DNA of 64,000 bases, taken from the NCBI GenBank assembly GCA_037447455.1, contig JBBIGQ010000007.1:1-64000 (forward strand), written 5' to 3'. The DNA is from BPGX01 sp037447455 (GTDB lineage: Bacteria; Bacteroidota; Bacteroidia; B-17B0; Aurantibacillaceae). How positions within the stretch are numbered: position 1 is the first letter of the stretch; every line of letters starts with the position of its first letter. Below are positions 26,041 through 35,594 of the stretch, piece after piece. The notes below the pieces were generated by a model, which was given only the letters and a program-made list of their open reading frames with translations, had not been told where the DNA came from and did not search any database. A program made the position numbers and the translations under genes.

Positions 26041-29000
26041 ATGCAAAATGCTTCTTTTAGAAAGTATAATAACATTATTGGCTGGATTGTTTTTGCAATT
26101 GCGGCATACACGTATTTAAGCACTATTGAACCCACGGCGAGTTTTTGGGATTGTGGAGAATTTATTGCCTGCACACATAAATTAGAAGTTGGGCATCCAC
26201 CGGGAGCACCTACTTTTATGTTGTTTGGAAAGATATTTACTTTGTTTGCTGGTAATGATGTTACGAAGGTGGCAATGATGGTTAATACAATGTCTGCTCT
26301 GGCATCTGCTTTTACGATTTTGTTTTTATTCTGGACAATCAGTCGGTTGGTCTTTAAGATTGTGTCTAAAAATAATCGTAATTATGAACTTTCGGTAGCA
26401 GAACAAATAGCGATATTAGGTTCGGCAGCAGTAGGTGCATTGGCGTATACTTTTTCAGATTCATTCTGGTTTTCGGCAGTAGAAGGAGAAGTGTATGCGT
26501 CATCATCTTTGTTTACGGCATTAGTGTTTTGGGCGATATTGAAATGGGAAGAAGAAGATGATACGGACTCTGTATCGGCGTGGCGTTGGATTGTATTGAT
26601 TAGTTATTTGATTGGATTGTCCATTGGAATTCACTTGTTGAATTTGCTGGTTATTCCTGCTATTGTATATGTTTATTATTTTAAGAAATATAAATTTTCG
26701 TGGAAGGGTTTTATTTATGCAGGCATTATAGGTATGGCTTTACTTGGTTTTGTGCAATCTATTTTAATACCTAAAATTGTGAAATTACTTGCAGATAGTG
26801 AAGTTTTTGTGGTGAATAAATTAGGGTTACCATTTAGTTCTGGCATTGTCTTATTTTTTGTATTGTTGATTTCGACTATTGTTTTATTCATTATGTATTC
26901 GCATACGAAAGAAAAAAGGTATTATCAATATGGTTTTTATACATTCCTTGCTTTTGCGGTATTATCTACTTTTAGTGGATTAAGCGGAATGGGAATTTTT
27001 ATGCGAATGTTGGTATTTGGCGGAATTATTTATGGTATCAAAAAATTAAAAGATCATTTGCTGGCATTTAATATCACTATGATGTCTTTAGCAGTATTAT
27101 TGATTGGTTATTCTACGTTTTTTGTCATCGTGATTCGTTCGCAGGCTAATCCGCCTATGGACGAGAACGATCCTGAAAATACACCGAATTTATTGTCGTA
27201 TTTATTGAGGGAGCAATACGGTGATTGGCCAATTTTATATGGTCAGTATTACAATGCTCCGCCCAAGCCGTCTAATTACTACAAAGATATTGATCCTATT
27301 TTTGCAAAAGATGAAAAAACAGGTAAGTATAAAATTGTAAACGATGGTAAAAAAGCCATTCCAACGTATGAAGAAGAATTTTGCACGATATTTCCAAGAA
27401 TGTGGAGCAATCGGTCTGATCACGTGGCGGGTTATCGTTATTGGGGCGATGTGGTAAATAATCATAAAACTATAAATAAAATGAATGAAAATGGAGAAAT
27501 GGAGAGTATTGAAGTGCCGACATTCAAAGCCAATCTGATATTCTTTTTGAGATATCAATTAGGGTATATGTACTTTCGTTATTTTTTGTGGAATTTTATG
27601 GGAAGACAAAATGATGTGCAGGGATTAACGGGCAATCCATTAGAAGGGAATGCAATTAGTGGCATTCGTTTTATTGATGATTTTTTACTGGGAGGAGATG
27701 GTTATAGTCAATTAAAAACCTATGCACTTGAACATAATAAAGCCAGAAATGAATTATTTGCATTACCATTGTTGTTGGGATTATTAGGGATGTTTTATAA
27801 TTACAAGAAAAACAAGCCGATTGCGTGGATAGTGTTTTTGTTTTTCTTTTTTACAGGTATTGCTATAAACATTTACTTGAATCCAACGCCATATCAGCCA
27901 AGAGAACGGGATTATGCGTATGCAGGTTCGTTTTATGTATTTGCCATTTGGATAGGTATGGGTGTTTTATTTTTATACGAACTAATTAGAGAATTTGCAT
28001 CCGCAAAAATATCAGCCATTGCGGCTACATTACTTTCATTGATTGCCCCTGCAATTATGGCCAAAGAAGAATGGGACGATCATGATAGAAGCAAAAGAAC
28101 ATTGGCAAGAGATTGTGCTATTATGTATTTGGAGTCTTGTGAAAAAAATGGAATTTTGTTTACAAATGGTGATAATGATACTTTCCCATTGTGGTATGCG
28201 CAGGAGGTAGAAGGAGTTCGCACAGATGTGAGAGTGTGTAATTTGAGTTTATTTCAAACAGATTGGTACATCAATCAAATGCGTCGGAAGGCCTATGAAT
28301 CTGAGCCGATGCCATTGACGTTAGCCCCTGAAAAATATGCGTACAGCAATAGAGATGTGGTGTATTTAATTGAACAAACGAAAAATGAAATGAATTTAAA
28401 GGATGTAATAGATTTTGTAGCGAGTGATGATCCGCAAAATAAATTCCCAATAGGAAATGGAAAATATCTGGATTATATTCCTACAAAAAGTTATTACATT
28501 GATATAGACACGACACAAGTGATTAAAAATAAAATAGTGGCAGAAAAGGATTATTCAAAGATTACAAAAAAAATATCGTTTCGTTTAGGCAGAAATTACA
28601 TTACAAAGAATGATTTGATGGTATTGGATTTGGTGGCTCATAATAATTGGAGCAGACCAATATATTTTGCTGTAACAACGGGTTCAGAGGCGTATGTGGG
28701 TTTACAGGATTACTTTCAGTTGGAAGGATTGGCGTATCGCTTTGTGCCTATTCAACAATCACCAGAAGATAAAATGGTAGGGGGCAGAGTAAATACCGAT
28801 AGAATGTATGATATTGTGATGAATAAATACCAATGGGGCGGAATGGATAAAGAAGGGGTATATTTAGATGAAAATTGCTTGCGAATGGCAGGAAACATTC
28901 GTATGCAGATAACTATACTTGCTAATGCTTTGATTAGAGAAGGTAAAAAAGATAAGGCCAAAAAAGTGTTGAATTATATGATGAGTAAAATTAAAGAAGA

Positions 29001-29331
29001 GAATGTGCCGTATGATCCTGCAGTATTTACCATTGCTGTGTGTTATTATCAAATCGGAGACACCGCCAAAGCAAATGAACTTTCCAAAAAATTATTTGAT
29101 ATTATGGAATACGATTTATTGCTGTACAATCAATATAAAATGATGGATCAAATTGCGTTTCAGAGAGAGATGCGTCAATGTAAATATATAATGCGAAGAT
29201 TAGCATCATTAACGATGCAATTCAATCAAAAGAAGTTGTCTGATGAGTTTGTAAACAAGTTATCAAAATATCTGACTAAAGAGGATTTGATGGGTGAAGA
29301 AGAAATGCCCGCCAGCACAGAACAAGAGTAA
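26041..29331 (+). CDS. DUF2723 membrane protein, putative protein O-glycosyltransferase
   Basis: A 1096-residue protein. The N-terminal half has about 12 membrane helices, and the first loop carries the DUF2723 signature SFWDCGEFIACTHKLEVGHPPGAPTF, with Asp and Glu placed as in GT-C glycosyltransferases. Helix pairs continue to about residue 700 (including YQPRERDYAYAGSFYVFAIW). A soluble C-terminal part (FTNGDNDTFPLWYAQEVEGVRTDVRVCNLSL) and a TPR-like tail (KKDKAKKVLNYMMSKI) follow. The eukaryotic relative TMEM260 is a protein O-mannosyltransferase, so O-glycosylation of exported proteins is a reasonable inference, unproven in bacteria as far as I know. It stands alone between unrelated genes. 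Confidence 0.8.
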   Translation: MQNASFRKYNNIIGWIVFAIAAYTYLSTIEPTASFWDCGEFIACTHKLEVGHPPGAPTFMLFGKIFTLFAGNDVTKVAMMVNTMSALASAFTILFLFWTISRLVFKIVSKNNRNYELSVAEQIAILGSAAVGALAYTFSDSFWFSAVEGEVYASSSLFTALVFWAILKWEEEDDTDSVSAWRWIVLISYLIGLSIGIHLLNLLVIPAIVYVYYFKKYKFSWKGFIYAGIIGMALLGFVQSILIPKIVKLLADSEVFVVNKLGLPFSSGIVLFFVLLISTIVLFIMYSHTKEKRYYQYGFYTFLAFAVLSTFSGLSGMGIFMRMLVFGGIIYGIKKLKDHLLAFNITMMSLAVLLIGYSTFFVIVIRSQANPPMDENDPENTPNLLSYLLREQYGDWPILYGQYYNAPPKPSNYYKDIDPIFAKDEKTGKYKIVNDGKKAIPTYEEEFCTIFPRMWSNRSDHVAGYRYWGDVVNNHKTINKMNENGEMESIEVPTFKANLIFFLRYQLGYMYFRYFLWNFMGRQNDVQGLTGNPLEGNAISGIRFIDDFLLGGDGYSQLKTYALEHNKARNELFALPLLLGLLGMFYNYKKNKPIAWIVFLFFFFTGIAINIYLNPTPYQPRERDYAYAGSFYVFAIWIGMGVLFLYELIREFASAKISAIAATLLSLIAPAIMAKEEWDDHDRSKRTLARDCAIMYLESCEKNGILFTNGDNDTFPLWYAQEVEGVRTDVRVCNLSLFQTDWYINQMRRKAYESEPMPLTLAPEKYAYSNRDVVYLIEQTKNEMNLKDVIDFVASDDPQNKFPIGNGKYLDYIPTKSYYIDIDTTQVIKNKIVAEKDYSKITKKISFRLGRNYITKNDLMVLDLVAHNNWSRPIYFAVTTGSEAYVGLQDYFQLEGLAYRFVPIQQSPEDKMVGGRVNTDRMYDIVMNKYQWGGMDKEGVYLDENCLRMAGNIRMQITILANALIREGKKDKAKKVLNYMMSKIKEENVPYDPAVFTIAVCYYQIGDTAKANELSKKLFDIMEYDLLLYNQYKMMDQIAFQREMRQCKYIMRRLASLTMQFNQKKLSDEFVNKLSKYLTKEDLMGEEEMPASTEQE

Positions 29332-29348
29332 AAAACTACATCTTAACT

Positions 29349-29672
29349 ATGGATAATAATATTCAAATAGCCCAAAAAATAATTTACGATGTTTTCAAAG
29401 ATTTTCGGATTGAAATTGTAGAATTATATTTGTTTGGAAGTAGAGCAAAAGGGAATTATAGAAATGATAGTGATTGGGATTTTTTTGTAGTAGTAAATGA
29501 AGAAGTTGACTTTCAAACAAAAAGGAAAATAAGTCAATCTATTAGGAGAAAACTGTCAGAGAAAAAAATTGTTACAGATATTATCATTCAATGCAGAGAA
29601 GAACTTGAAAGAAGAAAGGACAATACGGGATATTTGAGTTATTATGTTTTAAGAGAAGGTGTTTTATTATGA
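29349..29672 (+). CDS. MNT-type minimal nucleotidyltransferase
   Basis: A 107-residue protein of the DNA polymerase beta superfamily. Its active-site motif is LYLFGSRAKGNYRNDSDWDFFV, giving the GSxAxG...DxD pattern with both Asp residues. It ends inside the start of the HEPN gene (ATGA overlap), which is the standard MNT-HEPN pairing. In studied pairs (MntA-HepT) the nucleotidyltransferase is the antitoxin and adds AMP to the HEPN toxin. Weakly separated from the DUF2723 gene (17 bases), so co-transcription is possible. Confidence 0.88.
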   Translation: MDNNIQIAQKIIYDVFKDFRIEIVELYLFGSRAKGNYRNDSDWDFFVVVNEEVDFQTKRKISQSIRRKLSEKKIVTDIIIQCREELERRKDNTGYLSYYVLREGVLL

Positions 29673-30088
29673 ATGAAGATGCAGTAAAAAGGTGGATTAT
29701 TAAGGCAGAACACGATTTTAAAGCAGGGAAAGATGAGTTTGAATCTCAGGAACCTGCTACCTATACAATATGTTTTCACACACAACAACGTGTAGAGAAA
29801 TACCTGAAAGCATATTTGATTTTTCACAATAAAGAAATAACTAAAACTCACGATATTGCTACTTTGATTAGAGAATGTGCTGAAATTGATAGTGAATTTA
29901 ATTCTTTATTTGACCTTGATATAGATGAACTAACTGAATATGCAGTTGAAATAAGGTATGTGGAATATTTTTATTTTCCAACTATTGAAGAAACACAAGA
30001 TGCTATAATAAAAGATGACAAAGTGAGACATTTTGTTATTAATAAACTCATAGAAAAAGGATATCAATTAGATATAAATTTATATTAA
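29669..30088 (+). CDS. HEPN-domain protein, partner of MNT
   Basis: A 139-residue all-alpha protein with the PF05168-type pattern AEHDFKAGKDEF, CFHTQQRVEKYLKAYLIFH, ITKTHDIATLI and YAVEIRYVEYF. The RNase motif R-x4-6-H that marks HEPN toxins such as HepT is not visible, so it may not be a ribonuclease; this group often acts as a substrate-binding partner of the nucleotidyltransferase. Coupled to the MNT gene by a 4-base overlap and followed 10 bases later by the MazG-like gene. Confidence 0.85.
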   Translation: MNEDAVKRWIIKAEHDFKAGKDEFESQEPATYTICFHTQQRVEKYLKAYLIFHNKEITKTHDIATLIRECAEIDSEFNSLFDLDIDELTEYAVEIRYVEYFYFPTIEETQDAIIKDDKVRHFVINKLIEKGYQLDINLY

Positions 30089-30098
30089 TCAGTTAACT

Positions 30099-30470
30099 AT
30101 GTCTTTTTCAGAACATATTAAAAAAGTAGAAGAGTTTCATAAGTGTTTTGATATTCAGAATAATTATGTTCCGCAATTATTAAGCAAAGAAGAATATGAG
30201 TTGAGATACAATTTAATTAAAGAGGAAAACGAAGAATACCTTGCTGCCTGCGAAAAGGGCGATATTGTAGAAATAGCAGATGCTTTGGGTGATATACTTT
30301 ACATTGCAGTTGGTACCTTGTTGCGACACGGATTGCAACACAAAATTGATGTAGTTTTTGAAGAAATACATCGTAGTAATATGTCCAAACTGGGAGAAGA
30401 TGGAAAAGTATTAAAGGGTGCTAATTATTTTAAGCTCGATATTAAAAGAATTTTGGAAGAGGATGAGTGA
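30099..30470 (+). CDS. MazG-like nucleotide pyrophosphohydrolase
   Basis: A 123-residue all-alpha protein of the MazG/PRA-PH fold. The metal-binding pattern ExxE...ExxD is present as KEENEEYLAACEKGDIVEIADALGDILYI. The C-terminal part (VVFEEIHRSNMSKLGEDGKVLKG) is typical of small phosphoribosyl-ATP pyrophosphatase-like proteins that hydrolyse NTPs, perhaps non-canonical ones. Its stop overlaps the radC start by 8 bases, and a mutY gene follows, so a genome-maintenance grouping with radC and mutY is plausible. Confidence 0.85.
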   Translation: MSFSEHIKKVEEFHKCFDIQNNYVPQLLSKEEYELRYNLIKEENEEYLAACEKGDIVEIADALGDILYIAVGTLLRHGLQHKIDVVFEEIHRSNMSKLGEDGKVLKGANYFKLDIKRILEEDE

Positions 30471-31161
30471 GGTACCATTGCAAATAAAAGATTTATCGGC
30501 GGATGACAGACCGAGAGAAAAGTTGCTGAAATATGGTACGACTGCACTTTCGGATGCAGAATTGTTGGCAATTATCATCGGCAGTGGAACAAAGGGTAAT
30601 TCCGCCATTCAATTGGCACAAAAACTATTGTCTTATTACAATAACGATTTGAATAAAATAGCCGTACAACATCCTTTGTCATTAAAAGATGCACAAAAGG
30701 GATTGGGCGAAGTGCGTTGCATTAATATCATTGCGGCCTTGGAGTTGGGGAAAAGAAGGTATATTCAGCAGTTTGTGCGTGAAGAAACAAAATTGAACGA
30801 TGTGAATGCGGCTGCCAAGTATTTTATGCGTTATCTTTCTGACAAAGTGCAGGAAGAATTCTGGATGGCGGTATTGAATAATGCTTTATTGCCAATAGAT
30901 GCGTATCAAATTACCAAAGGGAACATTGACAAAACATTAGTAGATATTCGTTTGATTTGTAAATATGCGTTATTGAATAATTCCACAAAAGTAATTGTAG
31001 CCCACAATCATCCGTCTGGGAATCTTGTGCCCAGTGAAGAAGACAAAGCCATTACACAAAGAATAAAAGAAGCGTTGAAATTATTGGATATTAATTTGTT
31101 GGACCATTTGATTATTTTTCAGGATAAGTATTTTAGTTTTGCAGATAATAATTTGTTGTAA
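30463..31161 (+). CDS. radC: RadC-family protein (UPF0758, JAMM motif)
   Basis: A 232-residue protein starting MSEVPLQIKDLSADDRPREKLL at the ATG at 30463, where family members begin; the longer ORF start is rejected. An N-terminal helix-hairpin-helix region (ALSDAELLAIIIGSGTKGNSA; GLGEVRCINIIAALELGKRR) is followed by an MPN+/JAMM domain with VIVAHNHPSGNLVPSEED (His-x-His and Asp metal ligands). The early link to DNA repair has not been upheld, and the biochemical role is unclear. Sits 6 bases before mutY, likely one transcript. Confidence 0.93.
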   Translation: MSEVPLQIKDLSADDRPREKLLKYGTTALSDAELLAIIIGSGTKGNSAIQLAQKLLSYYNNDLNKIAVQHPLSLKDAQKGLGEVRCINIIAALELGKRRYIQQFVREETKLNDVNAAAKYFMRYLSDKVQEEFWMAVLNNALLPIDAYQITKGNIDKTLVDIRLICKYALLNNSTKVIVAHNHPSGNLVPSEEDKAITQRIKEALKLLDINLLDHLIIFQDKYFSFADNNLL

Positions 31162-31167
31162 AAAATA

Positions 31168-32241
31168 ATGTCGGTTCAGAATATTGAAACATTTTTCAAG
31201 AAGAAAATTATTGAGTATTATCAGTTGAATAAAAGGGACTTGCCTTGGCGAGATACACAAGATACTTACAAGATATGGATTTCGGAAATTATTTTACAAC
31301 AAACACAAGTCAAACAAGGTTTATCGTATTATTTAAGATTTATAGAAAAATTTCCGAATGTGAAAATGCTTGCGAATGCCAGTGAAGACGAAGTATTACA
31401 TTTATGGCAAGGATTGGGCTATTATTCACGGGCAAGGAATTTGCATTTCGCTGCAAAGCAGATATTGAATGAATTTGGTGGAAAGTTTCCAAATCAATAT
31501 GAAGAGATATTAAAACTCAAAGGAGTAGGGGAGTATACAGCAGCTGCCATTGCGAGTTTTGCGTACAATCAGCCGTATGCTGTGTTAGATGGAAATGTTT
31601 TCAGAGTATTGAGTCGTTTTTTGGGTATTCACACGGCTATTGATTCTGCAGAAGGTAAAAAACAATTTAAGGAATTAGCCAATCGTTTGTTGGACAAGGA
31701 AAATCCATCGGTGTATAATCAGGCGATAATGGAATTTGGCGCTACGTATTGCAAGCCACAACAACCTGATTGTTGGGATTGCTTATTAAACAAGCATTGC
31801 AAAGCGTTTGAAAAAAACGAAGTGGACATATTACCTGTGAAATCTAAAACTGTTTTGAAACAAAATCGTTATTTGAATTACTTTATTTTCATTGAAAATT
31901 GTCAGTACATTTATATTTCAAAAAGAGGGAATGGAAATATATGGAAGGGGCTGTATGAATTTTATTTAGCAGAAAGCGAGGACAAACTTTATTCAGAAAG
32001 ACAGATTAAAAATTTTTTGAGTAAAAATAAAATTGAGTATCAAAATATTTTGTTGCATTCACCTATCAAACATGTGTTGAGTCATCAAAATTTATTTATT
32101 CAATTTATTGTTGTATCGCTTCATTCGTTTCATAATCCATTTGAATTAAAAAAAATAAGTTTGGGAGATATACCTTTATATCCTTTTCCAATCGTTTTGA
32201 AGAGATTTATTAATGAATGGTTGGGGAGAAAGTATGTGTAG
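31168..32241 (+). CDS. mutY: A/G-specific adenine DNA glycosylase
   Basis: A 357-residue protein of MutY length. N-terminal RDLPWRDTQDTYKIWISEIILQQTQV, catalytic Glu within SEIILQQTQ, helix-hairpin-helix LKGVGEYTAAAIASFAYNQPYAVLDGNV with the catalytic Asp, and a 4Fe-4S loop (four Cys in YCKPQQPDCWDCLLNKHC). The C-terminal NUDIX-like domain (YISKRGNGNIWKGLYEFYL) recognises 8-oxoguanine. It removes adenine mispaired with 8-oxoG. It closes the mazG-like/radC/mutY run, and the surface-glycan genes begin 47 bases later. Confidence 0.95.
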   Translation: MSVQNIETFFKKKIIEYYQLNKRDLPWRDTQDTYKIWISEIILQQTQVKQGLSYYLRFIEKFPNVKMLANASEDEVLHLWQGLGYYSRARNLHFAAKQILNEFGGKFPNQYEEILKLKGVGEYTAAAIASFAYNQPYAVLDGNVFRVLSRFLGIHTAIDSAEGKKQFKELANRLLDKENPSVYNQAIMEFGATYCKPQQPDCWDCLLNKHCKAFEKNEVDILPVKSKTVLKQNRYLNYFIFIENCQYIYISKRGNGNIWKGLYEFYLAESEDKLYSERQIKNFLSKNKIEYQNILLHSPIKHVLSHQNLFIQFIVVSLHSFHNPFELKKISLGDIPLYPFPIVLKRFINEWLGRKYV

Positions 32242-32288
32242 TTTCTTTTTATTGTTTATTATTAGTAGTTTTAGGGCATTGAATTAAA

Positions 32289-33764
32289 ATGGCTTCTGTA
32301 AGGCAATTGTTTTCTCAAACGGCAGTTTACGGGCTTGGCACTATTTTACCAAGGTTTTTGAATTACTTATTAACGCCTTTGTATACTTATTTGTTCACTA
32401 ATCCTGCTGATTATGGGATTAATGCTGAAATGTATGCGTATATTTCTTTTTTGAATATTCTTTTTACGTATGGAATGGAGACCACTTTTTTTCACTTTGC
32501 CAATAAAAGCGATCATCTACAAAAAAATTTTAATGTATCATATACTTTGATGGTATTTACAACCATCCTGTTTTCCTTGATTTTAGTGTCGTTTACGGAT
32601 TCAATTACAAAATTATTACATTATTCAAACACTATAACGATTTATTGGACAATTGGTATTTTATCAAGCGATGCTCTGCTGGCCTTGCCCTATGCGTATT
32701 TGCGGCAACATAACAAATCTTTAAATTTTTCATTATTGAAAATTTTGAATGTGTTGTTTAATATCGGATTTAATCTTTTCTTTTTTCTTTTGTGTAAAAA
32801 ACATTTTGATAATCATTATTCAACCTTATGGGCAAAAATTTACAATCCCGACATTGGGATTAGTTATGCTTTTTTGAGTAATTTGTTAGCGAATATTTTG
32901 AATATTATGTTCTTATTACCAGTGCTGAAAAAGTTTCGTTTTGAGTGGGATGCGGCATTGTTGCGACCGATGTTGGTGTATGCTTTACCGCTTGTGATTG
33001 TTGGATTGGCGGGAATGATTAATGAAACGTTTGATAGAATTGTATTGAAATACCTGTTGCCACCTGATGTAGCCCAATCGGCACAAGGAATTTATGGCGC
33101 TTGTTACAAATTATCCATACTACTGACGATTTTTATTCAAGCATACCGATATGCGGCCGAGCCTTTTTTCTTTAGGATTTTTAAGGATTCGGGTGCAAAA
33201 GAAATGTATGCAAAAACAACCGATGTGTTTATTGCGTTTGGTTTGATATTGTGGTTGGGAACGACATTAAATTTACCGATATTGCAGTATTTTATAGGTC
33301 CTTCTTACAGAGTAGGATTGAACGTGGTGCCAGTGCTTTTAACGGCTAATCTGTGTTTGGGCATTTATTTTAATTTATCATTCTGGTATAAATTGACGGG
33401 TCAAACGCATATTGGTGCGTATATTACTTTAATAGGTGCGATTGTAACATTGGTGATAAACTTTGTATTTGTTCCAAAGTATTCATATATAGCGTCGGCG
33501 TGGGCAACGCTTGCGGCTTATGCCACAATGATGTTGCTGTCTTATTTTCTTGGTCAAAAGTATTTTAGAGTGAATTATTTTATGGATAGAGTTTTGATAA
33601 ATTGCATAGGTGCTTTGGTGATTTTTTTGGTAGTAAAAAATATCTCACTATCTAACCTGATGTTGCAAATTGTAGTGAATAATGTGTTATTGATGTTATT
33701 TATTTTGTTCTTACTAAAACGATACTTAAAATTTTATTCATTCACATTCATAAAGAAGAATTAA
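32289..33764 (+). CDS. Polysaccharide flippase (Wzx/MATE-like, oligosaccharide exporter)
   Basis: A 491-residue protein with 12-14 membrane helices. It has the N-terminal family pattern FSQTAVYGLGTILPRFLNYLLTPLYTYLF and the central GLAGMINETFDRIVLKYLL typical of polysaccharide biosynthesis (PST) proteins. It probably flips an undecaprenyl-linked glycan across the inner membrane. First gene of a run of glycan genes; its stop codon directly abuts the ATG of the AsnB-type gene. No wzy-type polymerase was seen nearby. Confidence 0.85.
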   Translation: MASVRQLFSQTAVYGLGTILPRFLNYLLTPLYTYLFTNPADYGINAEMYAYISFLNILFTYGMETTFFHFANKSDHLQKNFNVSYTLMVFTTILFSLILVSFTDSITKLLHYSNTITIYWTIGILSSDALLALPYAYLRQHNKSLNFSLLKILNVLFNIGFNLFFFLLCKKHFDNHYSTLWAKIYNPDIGISYAFLSNLLANILNIMFLLPVLKKFRFEWDAALLRPMLVYALPLVIVGLAGMINETFDRIVLKYLLPPDVAQSAQGIYGACYKLSILLTIFIQAYRYAAEPFFFRIFKDSGAKEMYAKTTDVFIAFGLILWLGTTLNLPILQYFIGPSYRVGLNVVPVLLTANLCLGIYFNLSFWYKLTGQTHIGAYITLIGAIVTLVINFVFVPKYSYIASAWATLAAYATMMLLSYFLGQKYFRVNYFMDRVLINCIGALVIFLVVKNISLSNLMLQIVVNNVLLMLFILFLLKRYLKFYSFTFIKKN

Positions 33765-35594
33765 ATGTGCGGTATTGCGGGAATTATTTTTTTTAATAAT
33801 CAAAACGTAAAGTATCAGCCGGAGGTATTGAGTGCTTTAAAACACAGAGGTCCCGACGGACAGGGATACAAGGCATTTGATAATGCTATTTTTTATCACA
33901 CACGTTTGTCAATTATTGATTTGACTAATCAAAGTCAGCAGCCCTATTTACTGAATGATAACAAATGTTTAGTGTTTAATGGAGAAATTTTTAATTACAA
34001 AGAATTGGGAAAAAAAGTTGGAGATGACAATCCAAAAAGTGATACATTAGTATTGGCAAAGTATTTTGATAAATGTAAATTAGATGGTTTGAATATATTA
34101 AATGGTTTTTTTGCGTTTGCATTTTATGATAACTCTGAGAAAGAATTGTATGTGGTGCGAGATAGGTTTGGTGAGAAGCCCTTGTATTATTATGTTGATG
34201 AAGATGTGTTGGCATTTGCTTCGGAGATGCAATCATTATTGATTTTGTTGGGTAAAAAATTTCCGATTGATTACGATGTGTTGTATGTGTATTTTAGGAT
34301 GCATTACATAGTGGGAGAAAATAGTATTTTCAAGGGAATTAAAAGATTATTGCCGGGACATTATATTTATATCAATAAACATCAGGTGAAGATACAAAAA
34401 TGGTACCAACTTGAAAATACGGCAAAAGAGCGAAATTTTGGAACCTTGATGCACAAGGCGGTTCAGAGACGTTTAGTGTCGGATGCGCCGATTGGTGCGT
34501 TTTTGAGTGGCGGCATTGATTCATCGCTTGTGTGTGCAATTGCCAAACAATATAAACAGGATTTGCATACATTTAGTTTGGGATTTAGGGATTTGAAGAT
34601 GTACAATGAAACGAATGATGCACTAAAAGTAGCCCAGCACATTAAAAGTATCCACCATAGTTTTGAAGTAAGCAGGGATGAAATTTTACAATCTTTGCCA
34701 ACATTCTTACACACAATTGATGAACCCTTTGCGGACTCATCGGCTATTAATGTGTTTTTTTTAAGTCAAAAAATTAAGCCCTTTGCTTCGGTTGCTTTAT
34801 CAGGTGATGGATCGGATGAATTACTAATGGGCTACAATAAACATAAAATTTTTTTGCTGAAGTATTTTCCATACTTGAAGTGGGTTAATTTTCTTTTATC
34901 ACCGGCATTCAGGTTCTTTCCAGAAAAAAGAAGTGATAAATTTTTGAATATAATCAGAAAGTTGAAGAAGTTTTCGTATTCGGCATCACTCCATCCTGTT
35001 GCGCAGTATGTTTATTTATCTCAATGGGCAGAGGATAGTTATATTCATCAACTTTTTTCAAAGAATTTGAATAATCACTACTTTTATAGTTTATTTGAAA
35101 AATATAAAACTTTGAACGATGTAGAACTTTTTAATAGAGCGGATTTAGAAATAGTATTGACCAATGATATGTTATACAAAGTTGATTTTTTGGGAATGCA
35201 GAATGCAGTGGAAATACGTTCACCTTTTTTGGATAATGAAGTAGTTGAATATCTATTTCATCAGTCATTTGAAAGTAAAATATACTATACACAACAAAAG
35301 TATTTATTGAAAAAAACATTTGCACATTTGTTACCATCGTTTGTTTTTGATAAGAAGAAAAAAGGATTTGAAATTCCGTTACATACTATTTTACCAGATT
35401 TTCTGAGACAAACGAATTGGTTGAGAGAAGAGTTTATTAAACAACAAGGATTGTTTAATTATTCAATGATTCAAAAATTAATTCAACTATTACCACACAA
35501 CGTCAATGATGCGGCTTTGAAGTTATGGGCTGTTCTGGTATTTCAGCAATGGTATAAAAAATTTGAAAATTATATTGAATCATCTTATGATTAA
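33765..35594 (+). CDS. asnB: Glutamine-dependent asparagine synthase-like amidotransferase
   Basis: A 609-residue two-domain enzyme. The Ntn glutaminase domain starts MCGIAGIIFF with Cys2 as nucleophile after removal of Met1 and has KHRGPDGQG, TRLSIIDLTNQSQQP and the NGEIFNYKEL loop. The ATP-pyrophosphatase domain has SGGIDSSLVCAI. The C-terminal region includes VALSGDGSDELLMGYNKH and EIRSPFLDNEVVEYL. Family members within glycan clusters often amidate sugar carboxylates instead of making asparagine. The context between flippase and glycosyltransferase favours that role here; it remains inference. Stop overlaps the next start by 8 bases. Confidence 0.88.
   Translation: MCGIAGIIFFNNQNVKYQPEVLSALKHRGPDGQGYKAFDNAIFYHTRLSIIDLTNQSQQPYLLNDNKCLVFNGEIFNYKELGKKVGDDNPKSDTLVLAKYFDKCKLDGLNILNGFFAFAFYDNSEKELYVVRDRFGEKPLYYYVDEDVLAFASEMQSLLILLGKKFPIDYDVLYVYFRMHYIVGENSIFKGIKRLLPGHYIYINKHQVKIQKWYQLENTAKERNFGTLMHKAVQRRLVSDAPIGAFLSGGIDSSLVCAIAKQYKQDLHTFSLGFRDLKMYNETNDALKVAQHIKSIHHSFEVSRDEILQSLPTFLHTIDEPFADSSAINVFFLSQKIKPFASVALSGDGSDELLMGYNKHKIFLLKYFPYLKWVNFLLSPAFRFFPEKRSDKFLNIIRKLKKFSYSASLHPVAQYVYLSQWAEDSYIHQLFSKNLNNHYFYSLFEKYKTLNDVELFNRADLEIVLTNDMLYKVDFLGMQNAVEIRSPFLDNEVVEYLFHQSFESKIYYTQQKYLLKKTFAHLLPSFVFDKKKKGFEIPLHTILPDFLRQTNWLREEFIKQQGLFNYSMIQKLIQLLPHNVNDAALKLWAVLVFQQWYKKFENYIESSYD

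Noticed and set aside
30099..30470. Phage or toxin-type MazG
   Set aside because: The gene sits tightly between HEPN and radC with no phage genes nearby; a housekeeping pyrophosphohydrolase is simpler.
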